Assembly: GCF_009867135.1 (NCBI RefSeq)
Contig: NZ_CP047226.1
Coordinates: 124,001-188,000 of the forward strand
From: Moraxella osloensis
GTDB taxonomy: Bacteria; Pseudomonadota; Gammaproteobacteria; Pseudomonadales; Moraxellaceae
Reading direction: 5' to 3'
Length of the DNA: 64,000 nt
Below, piece after piece: positions 36,590 through 46,983 of the stretch. Below the pieces are notes generated by a model. The model was not told the DNA's origin, did not search any database, and saw only the letters and a list, made by a program, of their open reading frames with translations. Each line of letters starts with the position of its first letter. Within the stretch, counting starts at the first letter, position 1. The position numbers and the translations under genes were made by a program.

Positions 36590-38518
36590 CTACGCTGTTT
36601 TTGATTTGACGCGCCCTTTTTGGGCGGTCGCTTGGTTAACCAAGTCAATAAAGGCGTCGATACTCATCACGCCAAGGTTGTCACCTTCGCGAGTACGGAC
36701 GTTAACTTGGTTGCTTTCTACTTCTTTATCACCCATGACAATCATATAAGGAATACGTTCAAGGGTACGTTCTCTAATTTTAAAACCAATTTTCTCATTA
36801 CGCAAATCGGTGATGACACGAAGTCCGGCTTGATTCAACTGTTCGGCGACTTTTTGACAGGCTTCGGCTTGGTTGTCGGTAATATTCATCACCACGACTT
36901 GCTGCGGTGCAAGCCAGACTGGCATCCAGCCGGCGTAATGCTCTATAAGCATACCGATAAAGCGTTCAAATGACCCCAAAATCGCACGGTGGAGCATCAC
37001 AGGGCGCTCACGCTCGCCTTGCTCATTGACAAACTCCGCACCTAGTCGCTCTGGCAAATTAAAGTCAAGCTGCAGTGTACCGCATTGCCATACGCGGCCA
37101 AGACAGTCTTTAAGGCTAAACTCGATTTTGGGCCCATAAAATGCGCCTTCACCTGGCAGATACTGCCAGTCAAGCCCGGCATTATCCAATGCGTCTGCTA
37201 AGTCTTTTTCTGCCAAGTCCCACAGCTCGTCAGCACCGACCCGTTTTTCTGGGCGAGTCGAGAGTTTCATTTGCACGTCATCAAAACCAAAGTCTTTATA
37301 TACATCAAGGGTAAGCTTGATAAAGTCTTGGGCTTCTTGTTTGATTTGCTCATTACTACAAAAAATATGGGCGTCATCTTGGGTAAAGCCACGCACCCGC
37401 ATGATGCCATGAAGTGAACCTGACGGCTCATTACGGTGGCAAGAGCCAAACTCAGCAAGACGCAATGGCAAGTCACGGTAGGATTTTAATCCTTGATTGA
37501 ACACTTGCACGTGACACGGGCAGTTCATCGGCTTGATGGCATAGTCGCGTTTTTCACTGTGGGTGGTGAACATCATGTCGCCATAGTTTTCCCAGTGACC
37601 TGATTTTTCCCATAGGCTTCTATCGACAATTTGCGGGGTTTTGATTTCAAGATAGCCGTTATCTTTTTGTACTTTGCGCATATACTGCTCAAGTACTTGC
37701 CACATCGTCCAGCCATTGGGATGCCAAAACACCATACCAGGCGCTTCTTCTTGCATATGAAATAAATCAAGCGCTTTACCGATTTTACGATGGTCGCGTT
37801 TTTCCGCTTCTTCGATACGCTGAATATAAGCTTTTAGGTCTTTTTTATCTGCCCAAGCGGTACCGTAAATACGTTGTAGTTGCTCATTTTTAGCATCACC
37901 GCGCCAGTAGGCACCACTCATTTTGGTGAGTTTAAAAGCTTTTAAGAAACGGGTATTGGGCACGTGTGGTCCACGGCACATATCAACATATTCTTGGTGA
38001 TAGTATAAACCCATTTGAGTTTCATTCGGCATATCTTCGATAAGACGTAATTTATAAGTCTCGCCACGGTCTTGGAATACTTTGATAACCTCGTCACGCG
38101 GTGTCAGTTTTTTGATAACATTGTAATCTTGGTTAATCAATTGCGTCATGCGCGCTTCGATTTTTTCCATGTCTTCTGGGGTAAACGGGCGCTCGCTGTA
38201 GATATCGTAATAAAAACCCTCTTCAATCACAGGACCGATAACCATCTTCACCTCAGGATACAGCTGTTTGACAGCATGACCCAGTAAGTGAGCGGTCGAG
38301 TGGCGAATGATTTCCACACCTTCCTCGTCTTTTGGCGTGATGATTTGAACGCTGGCGTCTTCGCTAATCGGGTCACACGCATCAACTAATTTGCCGTTGA
38401 CACGTCCTGCAACGGTGGCTTTGGCAAGCCCTGCGCCGATGCTTTGCGCCACTTCCATGACTGACGTTTGTCCATCAAATTGTTTAACATCGCCGTTTGG
38501 TAAGGTAATGGCTACCAT
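36590..38518 (-). CDS. thrS: Threonyl-tRNA synthetase
   Basis: Charges tRNA-Thr. From the ATG at 38518, preceded by AGGAG, it has 642 residues, the same as the E. coli enzyme; an upstream in-frame start at 38611 would add an unsupported leader. Domains in order are the TGS domain (residues 1-60), the editing domain with [11 protein letters not shown], the class II catalytic core with zinc-binding [33 protein letters not shown] as motif 2 region, and the C-terminal anticodon-binding domain. infC follows within 8 bp, the usual operon order. The leader contains hairpins that may serve autoregulation. Confidence 0.97.
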   Translation of the reverse strand: MVAITLPNGDVKQFDGQTSVMEVAQSIGAGLAKATVAGRVNGKLVDACDPISEDASVQIITPKDEEGVEIIRHSTAHLLGHAVKQLYPEVKMVIGPVIEEGFYYDIYSERPFTPEDMEKIEARMTQLINQDYNVIKKLTPRDEVIKVFQDRGETYKLRLIEDMPNETQMGLYYHQEYVDMCRGPHVPNTRFLKAFKLTKMSGAYWRGDAKNEQLQRIYGTAWADKKDLKAYIQRIEEAEKRDHRKIGKALDLFHMQEEAPGMVFWHPNGWTMWQVLEQYMRKVQKDNGYLEIKTPQIVDRSLWEKSGHWENYGDMMFTTHSEKRDYAIKPMNCPCHVQVFNQGLKSYRDLPLRLAEFGSCHRNEPSGSLHGIMRVRGFTQDDAHIFCSNEQIKQEAQDFIKLTLDVYKDFGFDDVQMKLSTRPEKRVGADELWDLAEKDLADALDNAGLDWQYLPGEGAFYGPKIEFSLKDCLGRVWQCGTLQLDFNLPERLGAEFVNEQGERERPVMLHRAILGSFERFIGMLIEHYAGWMPVWLAPQQVVVMNITDNQAEACQKVAEQLNQAGLRVITDLRNEKIGFKIRERTLERIPYMIVMGDKEVESNQVNVRTREGDNLGVMSIDAFIDLVNQATAQKGRVKSKTA

Positions 38519-38965
38519 AATTGCTCCTGTTGTCCTTTGGCAGTGATGACCGTTACTATCGGTCATGTAACCGTGAGAGATGGGAATAAAAAAAGGGAAA
38601 AACTCTGCCAATCCAGACTTACCGTGTCTCGATAGGCATTACAATCCCATGAATTCGTCGCTTTGCAAAAAGCGTAAACAAGATATTATAGCAAATTGCG
38701 GTGATGAAACCAACTTGCTGATTGAATTGCTTGCAGTGATGACAGAAAATGAGGCAGCTCACGATAGCCGTGTAAAAAAATACTGTAATAGTCGACAGCT
38801 AATGATTGGTATCTGCAATTTGACTGGGTGTCTTGACACTAAGCTGTGGGGTCTTTAGCCGAACAAGTTACAGGAATAATCTAGATTACCCATGCCAAAA
38901 CTTATATAACTACAGGATAGTGAGTGCTATGCTTCATAACAATACGATTGATTAAGGGCATTTTT
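38519..38965. other. Region between thrS and the 5'-nucleotidase gene
   Basis: No supported gene. On the minus strand it holds the thrS promoter and a leader of about 160 nt with hairpins CGCTTT-GCAA-AAAGCG (38660-38675) and GACCG/CGGTC (about 38547-38563), the latter close to the ribosome binding site. Confidence 0.5.
38685..38713 (-). promoter_or_regulatory. thrS promoter
   Basis: On the minus strand a TTGGTT -35 (38708-38713) and a perfect TATAAT -10 (38685-38690) are separated by 17 bp. The predicted transcript starts about 160 nt before the thrS ATG. Confidence 0.6.
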
Positions 38966-39985
38966 ATGTCAGTTGATTTTTCCAATACATTAATTGTGGC
39001 GGTCTCTGCCACGGCATTGTTTGACCTATCAGAGTCTGAGCGGTTTTTTCAACAAGCGTTAACCGAAGATCCAGAAACGGCGATTGATAAATTTCGCAGC
39101 TATATGATTGAACGCGAAAATGATCCATTGCAAACTGGAACGGGTTATCCGCTTATCAAAGCCTTACTCAATCTCAATCACCATTGTGCAGCCGATGAAC
39201 AGCGCGAGGGCATAGCTGCGCCCATGGTTGAAGTGGTGATTATGTCAAAAAACAGCCCAGATACCGGTATTCAAGTATTAAATGCGCTGCGTAGTCATGG
39301 ACTACCGATTAGTCGCTCGGCATTTACCTCAGGCGAAGGGGTGGCGGATTATGTGGCAGATTTTAAGGTGGATTTGTTTTTGACCACCAATCATGACGAT
39401 GCCCAGCAAGTCACTGATGCAGGCGTGTGTGCCTGCGCGATTTTAGATGCGCCGCCCATTGATATGAAAGAGCTAGACACCAATCAGCTACGCATTGCAT
39501 TTGATGGCGATGCCGTATTATTTGATGAAGCAGGGGAGCTATTGTCTCGCCAGCAAGGACTCAAAGCGTTTCATGATTATGAAGCCAAAATGAGTGATGT
39601 GCCGATGAATAAAGGCCCGTATGCGGATTTTTTAATTAAACTCTCTAAACTACAAAAACGCCTGCCTGCTAAAATCAAACATCCACCGATTCAAATTGCA
39701 CTGGTGACGGCACGCAATGCGCCTGCCGATTTGCGGGCGATTAAGACATTACGTGACTGGGGCGTCAATGTGGATTTGGCGTTCTTTTTAGGTGGCTTAG
39801 ATAAACGCCATGTACTGCAAACCTTTGCCCCGCATATTTTCTTCGATGACTCCATTCATAATTACGAATCTGCTAAAGGCGTAGTACCTTCAGGGCTAGT
39901 GCCTTATAGTTCAAAATCAAAATTGTATGTCAAACAAGCGGATGCCGCGGCAACCCAAAACCTGGTTGAAATCCATCAAGCCTAA
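38966..39985 (+). CDS. Cytosolic 5'-nucleotidase (PF06189 type)
   Basis: A 339-residue protein with VAVSATALFDLSESE near the start, VVIMSKNSPDTGIQVLNA, LRIAFDGDAVLFDEAGE and a C-terminal IALVTARNAPADLRAIKTL and FFDDSIHNYESA. These are the motifs of the bacterial relatives of NT5C1 cytosolic 5'-nucleotidases, HAD-like enzymes that dephosphorylate nucleoside monophosphates. I use the ATG at 38966, with AAGGG 8 nt upstream; an ATG at 38924-region would add 14 residues without a site. It is monocistronic. Confidence 0.87.
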   Translation: MSVDFSNTLIVAVSATALFDLSESERFFQQALTEDPETAIDKFRSYMIERENDPLQTGTGYPLIKALLNLNHHCAADEQREGIAAPMVEVVIMSKNSPDTGIQVLNALRSHGLPISRSAFTSGEGVADYVADFKVDLFLTTNHDDAQQVTDAGVCACAILDAPPIDMKELDTNQLRIAFDGDAVLFDEAGELLSRQQGLKAFHDYEAKMSDVPMNKGPYADFLIKLSKLQKRLPAKIKHPPIQIALVTARNAPADLRAIKTLRDWGVNVDLAFFLGGLDKRHVLQTFAPHIFFDDSIHNYESAKGVVPSGLVPYSSKSKLYVKQADAAATQNLVEIHQA

Positions 39986-40017
39986 AATTCATAGGTTGTA
40001 TAAAAAATCCCATATAA

Positions 40018-40050
40018 AAAAAATACCGCTTATTGCAAGCGGTATTTGTT
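40018..40050. terminator. Bidirectional terminator (5'-nucleotidase / actP)
   Basis: AAATACCGCTT and AAGCGGTATTT form an 11-bp stem with a 5-nt loop between convergent genes. Confidence 0.8.
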
Positions 40051-40076
40051 CTTGAACATTGGAATTGAACATTGGA

Positions 40077-41816
40077 TTAGTGGTCAGATGCACCTGACGC
40101 ACCGATACCGGTTAATGAACGTACATACTGTGCATCAAAGCCTTTTCTATCTAACTCAGCGCGTGGTGAGTTGTCAGTGATAGAGGCGATCCACGCCAGA
40201 ATGAAGGTCACAGGCATACTAAATAATGCCACGTTTTTGTATGGGAAAGCAGGTGATTCGTGTTTCATGATATCTACCCAAACCGCAGGTCCTAAGATAA
40301 TCAGTAATACTGCGACGGCTAAGCCGCCAAACCCACCGATGACCGCACCACGAGTGGTTAGACCACGCCAGAACATCGCTAACAAAAGAATCGGGAAGTT
40401 AGCCGATGCCGCGACCGCAAATACCAAACTTGCAATGAACGCAAGGTTTTGGTTTTCAAAGATAATACCGGTCACGATTGACAATAAACTTAATGCAACC
40501 ACGGTAATTTTTGATGCACGCATCTCTTCTTCAGGTCTCGCTTGACCTTTTCTGATAACACTAGCATACAAGTCATGGCTGACCGCTGAGGCGCCTGATA
40601 ACGTCAAACCTGCCACCACCGCTAGGATAGTCGCAAAAGCAACCGCCGAGATAAAGCCTAAGAATAGGTTACCACCCACGGCATGGGACAAGTGAATCGC
40701 TGCCATGTTGGCACCACCGATGAGTGCTTGTGAGCTTACGCCATTTTTCACCACTGTCGTAAAATAATCTGGATGTTCAGCTAGGATAACGATAGCACCC
40801 AAACCAATAAGAACGATCATAAAATACACGTAAGCAATACAGCTAGCGGCAACCAGTACCGATTTACGGGCTTGTTTGGCATCTGGCACCGTAAAGAAAC
40901 GCATCAATACGTGTGGTAAACCTGCTGTACCAAACAATAGACCCAAACCTAATGAGATAGATTCAATGGGATTATTAACCAATTTACCAGGCGACAAAAT
41001 CGCTTCATGCTTATCATGAATCGCCACTGCTGACTTAAATAATTTGTCAAAACTAAAACCAACATGGCTCATCACCATAAATGCCATGAAAGTCGCACCT
41101 GACATCAGCAAAATAGCTTTGATGATTTGTACCCAAGTGGTGGCTAGCATACCGCCAAATAGTACATAAACCATCATCAAAATACCCACGATTAGTACAG
41201 CATAGATATAGTCCAAACCAAATAATAACTCAATTAGTTTACCCGCGCCGACCATCTGTGCAACCAAGTATAGCGCAACCACGACCAAGGTACCGGATGC
41301 AGCAAAAATACGTACAGGGGTTTGGGAAAAACGATAAGATGCCACATCGGCAAAAGTAAATTTGCCCAAGTTACGCAAACGTTCAGCAATTAAGAATAAA
41401 ATAATTGGCCAGCCAATCAAGAAGGCTAGCGTATAAATCATACCATCATAACCGACGGTAAAAATCATACTCGATAATCCCAAAAAGGTCACCGCTGACA
41501 TATAGTCCCCGGCAATGGCGATCCCGTTTTTGGTACCTGAGATACCGCCGCCCGCAGTATAAAAGTCGCTAGCGGTTTTGTTTTGTTTTGACGCCCAGTA
41601 AGTAATACCGAGTGTTGCCAAAACGAAAATCAAGAACATGATAATGGCTGAAATATTCAGCGGTTGTTTTTTTACTTCGCCTTCAAGGGCGCCCGCTGCC
41701 CATGCTGGCATCTGTGCCATCAGACCCATTAGCGTCAAGCTTGCGGCAGTTGAAACCTTGCCGATACGCTTGCCCAAGCCTTTAACAGTCACACTGTTAT
41801 ACTGTTGTTGTAACAT
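40077..41816 (-). CDS. actP: Cation/acetate symporter
   Basis: Sodium:solute symporter family, 579 aa from the chosen start. An N-terminal cleavable-type hydrophobic segment ([17 protein letters not shown]) is followed by about 13 membrane helices. Visible family motifs are [42 protein letters not shown] and [20 protein letters not shown]. It would import acetate and other short monocarboxylates. I chose the ATG at 41816 because GGAGG lies just upstream; an ATG 12 bp earlier overlaps that site. It follows a DUF485 gene, the typical yjcH-actP order, but no acs gene is present. Confidence 0.93.
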   Translation of the reverse strand: MLQQQYNSVTVKGLGKRIGKVSTAASLTLMGLMAQMPAWAAGALEGEVKKQPLNISAIIMFLIFVLATLGITYWASKQNKTASDFYTAGGGISGTKNGIAIAGDYMSAVTFLGLSSMIFTVGYDGMIYTLAFLIGWPIILFLIAERLRNLGKFTFADVASYRFSQTPVRIFAASGTLVVVALYLVAQMVGAGKLIELLFGLDYIYAVLIVGILMMVYVLFGGMLATTWVQIIKAILLMSGATFMAFMVMSHVGFSFDKLFKSAVAIHDKHEAILSPGKLVNNPIESISLGLGLLFGTAGLPHVLMRFFTVPDAKQARKSVLVAASCIAYVYFMIVLIGLGAIVILAEHPDYFTTVVKNGVSSQALIGGANMAAIHLSHAVGGNLFLGFISAVAFATILAVVAGLTLSGASAVSHDLYASVIRKGQARPEEEMRASKITVVALSLLSIVTGIIFENQNLAFIASLVFAVAASANFPILLLAMFWRGLTTRGAVIGGFGGLAVAVLLIILGPAVWVDIMKHESPAFPYKNVALFSMPVTFILAWIASITDNSPRAELDRKGFDAQYVRSLTGIGASGASDH

Positions 41817-41916
41817 GCCACCCTCCATGGTGTCAAAACTGATGTCAGAACTGATGTCAAAATGATTATCAGCACCACAATTTTACAAATGAAAACCTAA
41901 CACAATCCCTGTGTAG

Positions 41917-42237
41917 TTATACTTTACCACTGTTGATATCGTCGATGACTTTACGAGTCATCGTGTCAAATTCGCCGTTTGCTTTTTTGACATATATCCA
42001 AGTGATGAGTGGTACAAAAATGATGAAAGCTACGACAATATAAAAACCTACAGGCGTCATCGAACCTGCGGAAACTGGTTTAGCAAACATGCTTGGGTTA
42101 AATCCCACGAGTAGCAGATAACCGAACCAAAAAACTAGTGTGATAATGGTAAAAATAAGACCTAGGCTAGTTTTTTTCTTTGCCATGCTTTGGAATTCAG
42201 GATGACTCATGACGCGCTGAATTTGTGCCTCATCCAT
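41917..42237 (-). CDS. yjcH: DUF485 inner membrane protein
   Basis: A 106-residue protein with two membrane helices (SLGLIFTIITLVFWFGYLLLVG and GFYIVVAFIIFVPLITWIYV) after a cytoplasmic MSHPEFQSMAKKK segment, the DUF485 pattern. I start at the ATG at 42237, which has AAGGAG 8 nt upstream; the open frame extends 19 residues further without one. It lies 100 bp upstream of actP in the same operon order as E. coli yjcH-actP. The function beside ActP is not established. Confidence 0.88.
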   Translation of the reverse strand: MDEAQIQRVMSHPEFQSMAKKKTSLGLIFTIITLVFWFGYLLLVGFNPSMFAKPVSAGSMTPVGFYIVVAFIIFVPLITWIYVKKANGEFDTMTRKVIDDINSGKV

Positions 42238-42729
42238 GGTAACGCTCCTTGTAAATGAATGAAAAAGACAACTCATTGATGATTGATTCACCAATCAGTG
42301 TCAAAACCGACAAGGAAGATAGCGATTGGGTGACAATAACAGTAGACAACAATATGGTGAAGCAAGTCCGCTATGCTAAACGTAATAGATTGTCTTAAAT
42401 GATACAAACAATCTCATCTTCCTGATTAGATGCTATTATTAAATGAAAATTGTTAAAAAATCTAGCTATTTTTTCTCAAACTGTAAAAAAATTGTAGAAT
42501 GTTAGTTGAAAATTAGTGGCAACGTTATCAAAGCACCCAAAGTTAATAGTAGACATAACTTGATACTCATAATCCTGACTAATAATCATTGTATCTAATA
42601 ATGATTGCACTTAATTATAACTGTAACGCCCAATGACCATTAAAAATTATAAAACTATCCATGATAGATAAATCATAGAGGATAGATAAATCATTGAGCG
42701 TACCTACCGCCATTTAAACCAAACGGCAT
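42238..42729. other. Non-coding region, 492 bp
   Basis: No gene is visible. It must contain the yjcH-actP promoter. A 14-bp direct repeat, GATAGATAAATCAT, occurs twice at about 42663-42694 close to the end of the DCC-family gene. An imperfect AATCATT/AATGATT palindrome lies near 42586-42607. Confidence 0.45.
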
Positions 42730-43134
42730 TTATTTGCCTCGTGTTCTACACATACCGTCTTTGCAGTCTGCTGCAACTTTACCGTAGGCAAGTTCGGTCA
42801 TCCAGTTGGGTACACGGTTGCGATGTCGCGCAAAAATAGGGTAAATCATATCACTGGCTTGTTTCACCACAGGCCATTCAAACACGGTTGCAAATGGCAG
42901 TTGTGCGGTTTTATACAGTAGTCGTACAGCATCCATGCCTTTTTGCATGTTCCCCTGTTTATCTTGCACACACAGATAAGTCATCGCCTCATCTTCGCTA
43001 ATACCAAATTTGGCAAGTTCGTCCCGTGCGTCATCAATCGCCATGAGGCGAATGGCGTCAGGTTTTTTATCTGCCATATGCAAGGCTTCGGTACGGCAGA
43101 CAGGGCAGGTATCATCATAGTACATGGTAATCAT
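42730..43134 (-). CDS. DCC-family thiol-disulfide oxidoreductase (DUF393)
   Basis: A 134-residue protein starting MITMYYDDTCPVCRTEA. The YDxxCPxC motif near the N-terminus is the hallmark of the DCC (DUF393) family, thioredoxin-fold-like proteins with a CxxC active site. The C-terminus has two more cysteines (DCKDGMC). It is last in a four-gene minus-strand cluster, 18 bp after the TIGR01777 oxidoreductase gene. DCC proteins often neighbour TIGR01777 genes in gamma-proteobacteria. Substrate unknown. Confidence 0.88.
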   Translation of the reverse strand: MITMYYDDTCPVCRTEALHMADKKPDAIRLMAIDDARDELAKFGISEDEAMTYLCVQDKQGNMQKGMDAVRLLYKTAQLPFATVFEWPVVKQASDMIYPIFARHRNRVPNWMTELAYGKVAADCKDGMCRTRGK

Positions 43135-43152
43135 ATTAACAGTCTCCGAAGA

Positions 43153-44091
43153 TTAGCTTTTTAGGGCATCTAATACGGTCAAGTCATTAAATTCAAAACC
43201 TTGATCCAGTAACGCTGTGGGCACAACGCGTTGCCCATCCAATAGTAACGTCGACATTTCACCAAACATGGTCTTGACCACAAAGGCGGGCAGGGTCATC
43301 ACAGTAGGGCGGTGCAACCAAGTGCCCATCGCATCGGTAAATGCAGCATTGCTAATAGGCGTTGGATTGGTCAAATTGTAAATTTGCTGAGTGGGCAGGG
43401 TGTGAGTCAGGTTTTGTTCAATGATAAAAATCACCGCACGCACCCAATCAGTACGGCTAATCCAGCTCATGATTTGCTGACCATTGCCAAGCTTACCACC
43501 TGTGCCCATTTTAAACGGGGTAATCAGTCGCCCAACCATACCTCCCTCGGGCGCAATCACCACCCCTGTACGTACAATCGCAACTGGCACAGCGTCTGTT
43601 ACAACACCTTGGGCAGTCAAAGCCAGCTGCTCCCATGCCTGACAAATTTCGTGAGCGAAGTCGGTTTTTGTCACGGGGCTGGTTTCATCAAGCGCGGTTG
43701 GGTCGTTTTCATGTTGGATACCGTACCAACCGATGGCTGAGCCGCTAATCAATAGTTTTGGTTTGTTGCCGATTCGCTCAATATAGTCAATTACCGCTTG
43801 TGTGGGTTTTAGTCGGCTATCAAACAATTCTTGCTTACGTGCCTCCGTCCAACGGCTGTCGGCAATACCCGCACCTGCTAGATTGATGATGACATCATAC
43901 GTCTGATCGGTGCTGGCAAGATCATCATAGCTAATAACGTCGTCTGCGATATTTTTGGTTTTCTCTTTTTCTACAGAACGAGATACCCAAGTGACTGACG
44001 CAGTGTCACCTTTTACGCCATGGGTTTTTAACGATTGTGTTAACGCTGTGCCTAAAAATCCTGAACCGCCTGTGATAAGTATGTTCATCAT
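43153..44091 (-). CDS. TIGR01777-family NAD(P)-binding epimerase-like protein
   Basis: A 312-residue extended short-chain dehydrogenase with an N-terminal NILITGGSGFLGTALT nucleotide motif, VINLAGAGIADSRWTEARK, LISGSAIGWYG, and a DUF1731-like C-terminus (PAFVVKTMFGEMSTLLLDGQRVVPTALLDQGF). E. coli YfcH is a member. I start at 44091 (MMNILI), after AAGGAAAGAA; the frame extends seven residues upstream without a site. The substrate of this family is unknown. It is third in the GbsR-led operon. Confidence 0.9.
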   Translation of the reverse strand: MMNILITGGSGFLGTALTQSLKTHGVKGDTASVTWVSRSVEKEKTKNIADDVISYDDLASTDQTYDVIINLAGAGIADSRWTEARKQELFDSRLKPTQAVIDYIERIGNKPKLLISGSAIGWYGIQHENDPTALDETSPVTKTDFAHEICQAWEQLALTAQGVVTDAVPVAIVRTGVVIAPEGGMVGRLITPFKMGTGGKLGNGQQIMSWISRTDWVRAVIFIIEQNLTHTLPTQQIYNLTNPTPISNAAFTDAMGTWLHRPTVMTLPAFVVKTMFGEMSTLLLDGQRVVPTALLDQGFEFNDLTVLDALKS

Positions 44092-44136
44092 TTCTTTCCT
44101 TTTTTCTGTCAAAACTGAAATTTATGGGTAAAATTT

Positions 44137-44604
44137 TTAGCTTTTTGGTAAAACCAATTTGCCAACGATTACACTACTTAAACCGCCAACTATTGCAAGT
44201 CTGCCGCCGTTAAACACCAGGATGCCTAACCATGTTCCTAGAGTATTAGAAGTAAATAATCTATTAATATCATGAAAGGCTATTACAAAGATAAAAAATG
44301 TCACAAAACAGCCAATAACAAATAATCTAAAATATTGCCAAACGCTAGAAAGTACTATTTTTCTCAAAACTATGATAATGCTCGTTACTATTGAAGGAAT
44401 AAATCCAAATAAAGTGCCAAACGCTATGGCGCCTAACATAGCCAGAAAAAAGTTATTGAGTCCAACGTGTTGCCAGCTATGACGGCTAATGGTTTCGTTC
44501 ATTGGAAAAAGCATTACACCAATCAAATGTATCAGACCGCCAATCCCACCGCCAAATAGAGCATAATAGGTTAAAACTTTGCCAGTCGGATATTTTGCAG
44601 TCAT
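44137..44604 (-). CDS. Hypothetical four-helix membrane protein
   Basis: A 155-residue protein I cannot place in a family. Four hydrophobic segments are visible at about residues 12-33, 48-78, 87-109 and 122-150. The N-terminus has TYYALFGGGIGGLIHLIGV and the C-terminus GGLSSVIVGKLVL, both Gly-rich. The protein begins 12 bp after the GbsR-type regulator gene and 45 bp before the TIGR01777 gene, so co-transcription is likely. It could be a small transporter or an anchor for the redox proteins, but nothing in the sequence proves this. Confidence 0.7.
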   Translation of the reverse strand: MTAKYPTGKVLTYYALFGGGIGGLIHLIGVMLFPMNETISRHSWQHVGLNNFFLAMLGAIAFGTLFGFIPSIVTSIIIVLRKIVLSSVWQYFRLFVIGCFVTFFIFVIAFHDINRLFTSNTLGTWLGILVFNGGRLAIVGGLSSVIVGKLVLPKS

Positions 44605-44616
44605 TGTCCCAATCCA

Positions 44617-45135
44617 TCATTTCAAAAACTTCTGAATCGTCGCCCCAAGCTTTAGGATACGATTGAGCGTAGTAGACGAAAGTTTTAGCATCTCGTTCGC
44701 CCAACTCGTCAGCGTATCGACAAATTGATGAGTGTCTTTGATACGTTGCTGTACGTCTTTGCTTTCTGTGGCAAATTCTGGCTCATTGATTAAATCTGCC
44801 AAGAACCCAACCGTCGGCGCAAGCTCTCGGCGATAGCGTTCTTCGACAATCACTTTAGCCAATTCCCACACATCCGTGCCCGTGGTGAAATAATCGCGTC
44901 TATCACCGAGCGTATGTACTGTTTGTACCAGATTTAGGCTCTGTAATTCCTTGATACTATTACTCACATTTGACCGCGCCACGCCTAAGGTCTCTTGGAT
45001 TTCTTCGGCATTCATCGGCTTGCCTGCCAAAAATAACAAGGCATGAATCTGGGCAACGGTACGGTTTACGCCCCATTTATTGCCCATTTCGCCCCAGTGT
45101 AAGACAAATTTTTCCATAGTAGGTGTGAGTTGCAC
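44617..45135 (-). CDS. GbsR/MarR-family transcriptional regulator
   Basis: A 172-residue winged-helix protein of the GbsR branch of MarR regulators. FVLHWGEMGNKWGVNRTVAQIHALLFL is the typical GbsR opening, followed by the recognition helix region EIQETLGVARSNVSNSIKELQSLNLV and the wing TLGDRRDYFTTGTDVWELAK. The helical C-terminus would be for dimerisation. The start is a GTG with AGGG 7 nt upstream; an ATG at 45117 is the alternative. It is first in a four-gene minus-strand operon and probably controls it. Confidence 0.87.
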   Translation of the reverse strand: MQLTPTMEKFVLHWGEMGNKWGVNRTVAQIHALLFLAGKPMNAEEIQETLGVARSNVSNSIKELQSLNLVQTVHTLGDRRDYFTTGTDVWELAKVIVEERYRRELAPTVGFLADLINEPEFATESKDVQQRIKDTHQFVDTLTSWANEMLKLSSTTLNRILKLGATIQKFLK

Positions 45136-45374
45136 TTTTTAGCCCTGTGTGTAAGTAAATAGATATAAGTCAATCAATTTTTAATTATTTTGAGCTTTTT
45201 ATATATTTCTGTCAATACAGAAATTTTGAAAATTGTAAAAATTTTGTGGTTGGGTTTGGATTGTTGACCTTACAAGTCGCGTTTTATTTCCCAAAAAAAA
45301 ATAATTTCGGTAAGATGAAGGGGTTCATTATTTTTATTTTTTTGGTATTTATTTCTTTGGTAAAAGGATGACCC

Positions 45375-46196
45375 ATGACGGCAACCCAAACACAACAACC
45401 CACCTTTCAAAAAGTCACGTATGATGTTGCAGATAGTGTTGCGACGATTACCCTCAATGATCCAGCATCACTCAATGCGCTAAATAGCGTGATGAAATCC
45501 GAGCTTTATCAAGCCCTTGATTACGCACAATACGACACAGCCGCCAAAGTGATTGTCATCACAGGCGCGGGCAAGGGATTTTCTAGCGGTGGTGATATTC
45601 GCGAGATGCTATCAGGCGCAGATAACCGCGAAAATTTACTGAAAATGTCGCATAGTCTGACCATTGGGATTGCTGATATCACGCGCCGTATCCGCAAAAT
45701 CAGCAAGCCGATTATCGCGTGTATTAATGGCGCGTGTGCGGGCGCAGGCATGAATATCGCGTTAGCGTGTGATTTTCGCGTCGCAAGTGATAATGCTAAA
45801 TTTTTACAAGCCTTTGTCAATATCGGGCTAGTGCCTGATGGGGGTGGTATTTATCTGTTATCGCAGTTGATTGGTGCCGCCAAAACCACTGAGCTTGTGA
45901 TGTTGGGTGAGCAAATCACCGCGCAAAAAGCAGAAGATTTGGGACTGGTGAATGCGCTGGTGAGCCAAGATACGCTGGATGCGGCAGTGAAAAAACTGAC
46001 CGACCGCCTCACGAGCTTGCCAACCTTGGCACTGGCGGCAATGAAGCAATCGATTAATCAAGTGGCATTTGCAGGACTAGATATCGCGCTAGACCAAGAG
46101 GTAATTTACCAAATGCAAATGGCAACCAGTGAAGACTTTAAAGAAGGGATTACCGCCTTTATGCAAAAGCGTCCTGCTGAGTTTAAAGGGCGATAA
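45375..46196 (+). CDS. Enoyl-CoA hydratase/isomerase family protein
   Basis: A 273-residue crotonase-fold enzyme. The oxyanion-hole segments are visible as GAGKGFSSGGDIREML and ACINGACAGAGMNIALACD, and the catalytic-region NIGLVPDGGGIYLL carries an Asp where hydratases have Glu or Asp. AAAAGGATG lies just before the start. It probably acts in fatty-acid or phenylacetate-type beta-oxidation; the substrate cannot be assigned. It is monocistronic, preceded by an AT-rich region divergent from the GbsR regulator. Confidence 0.87.
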   Translation: MTATQTQQPTFQKVTYDVADSVATITLNDPASLNALNSVMKSELYQALDYAQYDTAAKVIVITGAGKGFSSGGDIREMLSGADNRENLLKMSHSLTIGIADITRRIRKISKPIIACINGACAGAGMNIALACDFRVASDNAKFLQAFVNIGLVPDGGGIYLLSQLIGAAKTTELVMLGEQITAQKAEDLGLVNALVSQDTLDAAVKKLTDRLTSLPTLALAAMKQSINQVAFAGLDIALDQEVIYQMQMATSEDFKEGITAFMQKRPAEFKGR

Positions 46197-46225
46197 AGCA
46201 TAGGGCAAGCTCCAAAAAATCCTGC

Positions 46226-46259
46226 AAAAAATAGCGTTGACACCGACGCTATTTTTTTT
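46226..46259. terminator. Bidirectional terminator (enoyl-CoA hydratase / glycosyltransferase)
   Basis: AAAAATAGCGT and ACGCTATTTTT with an 8-nt loop; it overlaps the last codons of the minus-strand glycosyltransferase. Confidence 0.85.
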
Positions 46260-46983
46260 GGGTATGGTAATGCCCAAATTGATAGCGGATTTTGTTATCA
46301 CGGATTTCGCCAATAAAAAAACGATATAAATTGGCATGCAGGTATTTCCAGCCCGTATTAAAATAGCCATCTTGCTGCAAGCGGCGTGGGTCAAAGCGAA
46401 AGGTGAGCGGTAGCATCTGATAGCGGGTGATTTTTTTGGCACGATTGACATAGTCACAATCTTCACACAGGGTGATAGACTCATCAAAACCACCCAATTG
46501 CTCATGCACTGATTTACTGGAAAAAATACACGCGCCGACCGCCGTTGGCGATAAAAATTGGCTAACAAAAATACCCATGTTAAACAGCAGATAACCCACT
46601 GTAAACCAAGGCTTTAAGTGGTCAGCATTCATATACACGCCGGCTACTTTTAGGGATTTTTTATCCAATAATTGACTGGCTTTTTGCAAGAAGTCTGCCT
46701 CCAACCGCACATCGGCATCTAGGAACAGTATCCGTTCATTTTTGGCTAGGCTTGCCCCTGTATTACGACCCAAGCTGACGCCACGCTTTGACATTTTATG
46801 GACGCTTATCGCGGGCAGTTGATGGCGAAAACTGGCTGCAATTTGACAGGTGTCATCTTCGCTGTTGGAATCCACCACGATGACTTCAAAATTTTGGTAG
46901 CTTTGCTGGGCTAAGTCACGCAAAATATTACCGATACGTTCGGCTTCGTTTAGGGTAATAATCACAATGCTAATTGGCGTCAT
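46249..46983 (-). CDS. Glycosyltransferase family 2
   Basis: A 244-residue GT-A fold enzyme. It opens with PISIVIITLNEAERIGNILRDL and has VIVVDSNSEDDT, GRNTGASLAKNERILFLDADV with the DxD metal motif, and the second-half CEDCDYVNRAKK. I use the ATG at 46983, which gives a canonical GT2 N-terminus; a GTG at 46995 is the longer alternative. A membrane-proximal hydrophobic stretch lies near residue 140-160. Donor and acceptor are unknown. The stop codon lies in the terminator stem of the convergent gene. Confidence 0.88.
   Translation of the reverse strand: MTPISIVIITLNEAERIGNILRDLAQQSYQNFEVIVVDSNSEDDTCQIAASFRHQLPAISVHKMSKRGVSLGRNTGASLAKNERILFLDADVRLEADFLQKASQLLDKKSLKVAGVYMNADHLKPWFTVGYLLFNMGIFVSQFLSPTAVGACIFSSKSVHEQLGGFDESITLCEDCDYVNRAKKITRYQMLPLTFRFDPRRLQQDGYFNTGWKYLHANLYRFFIGEIRDNKIRYQFGHYHTQKK

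Noticed and set aside
38580-38858. 92-codon frame upstream of the 5'-nucleotidase gene
   Set aside because: It overlaps the thrS promoter and leader on the other strand and shows no domain.
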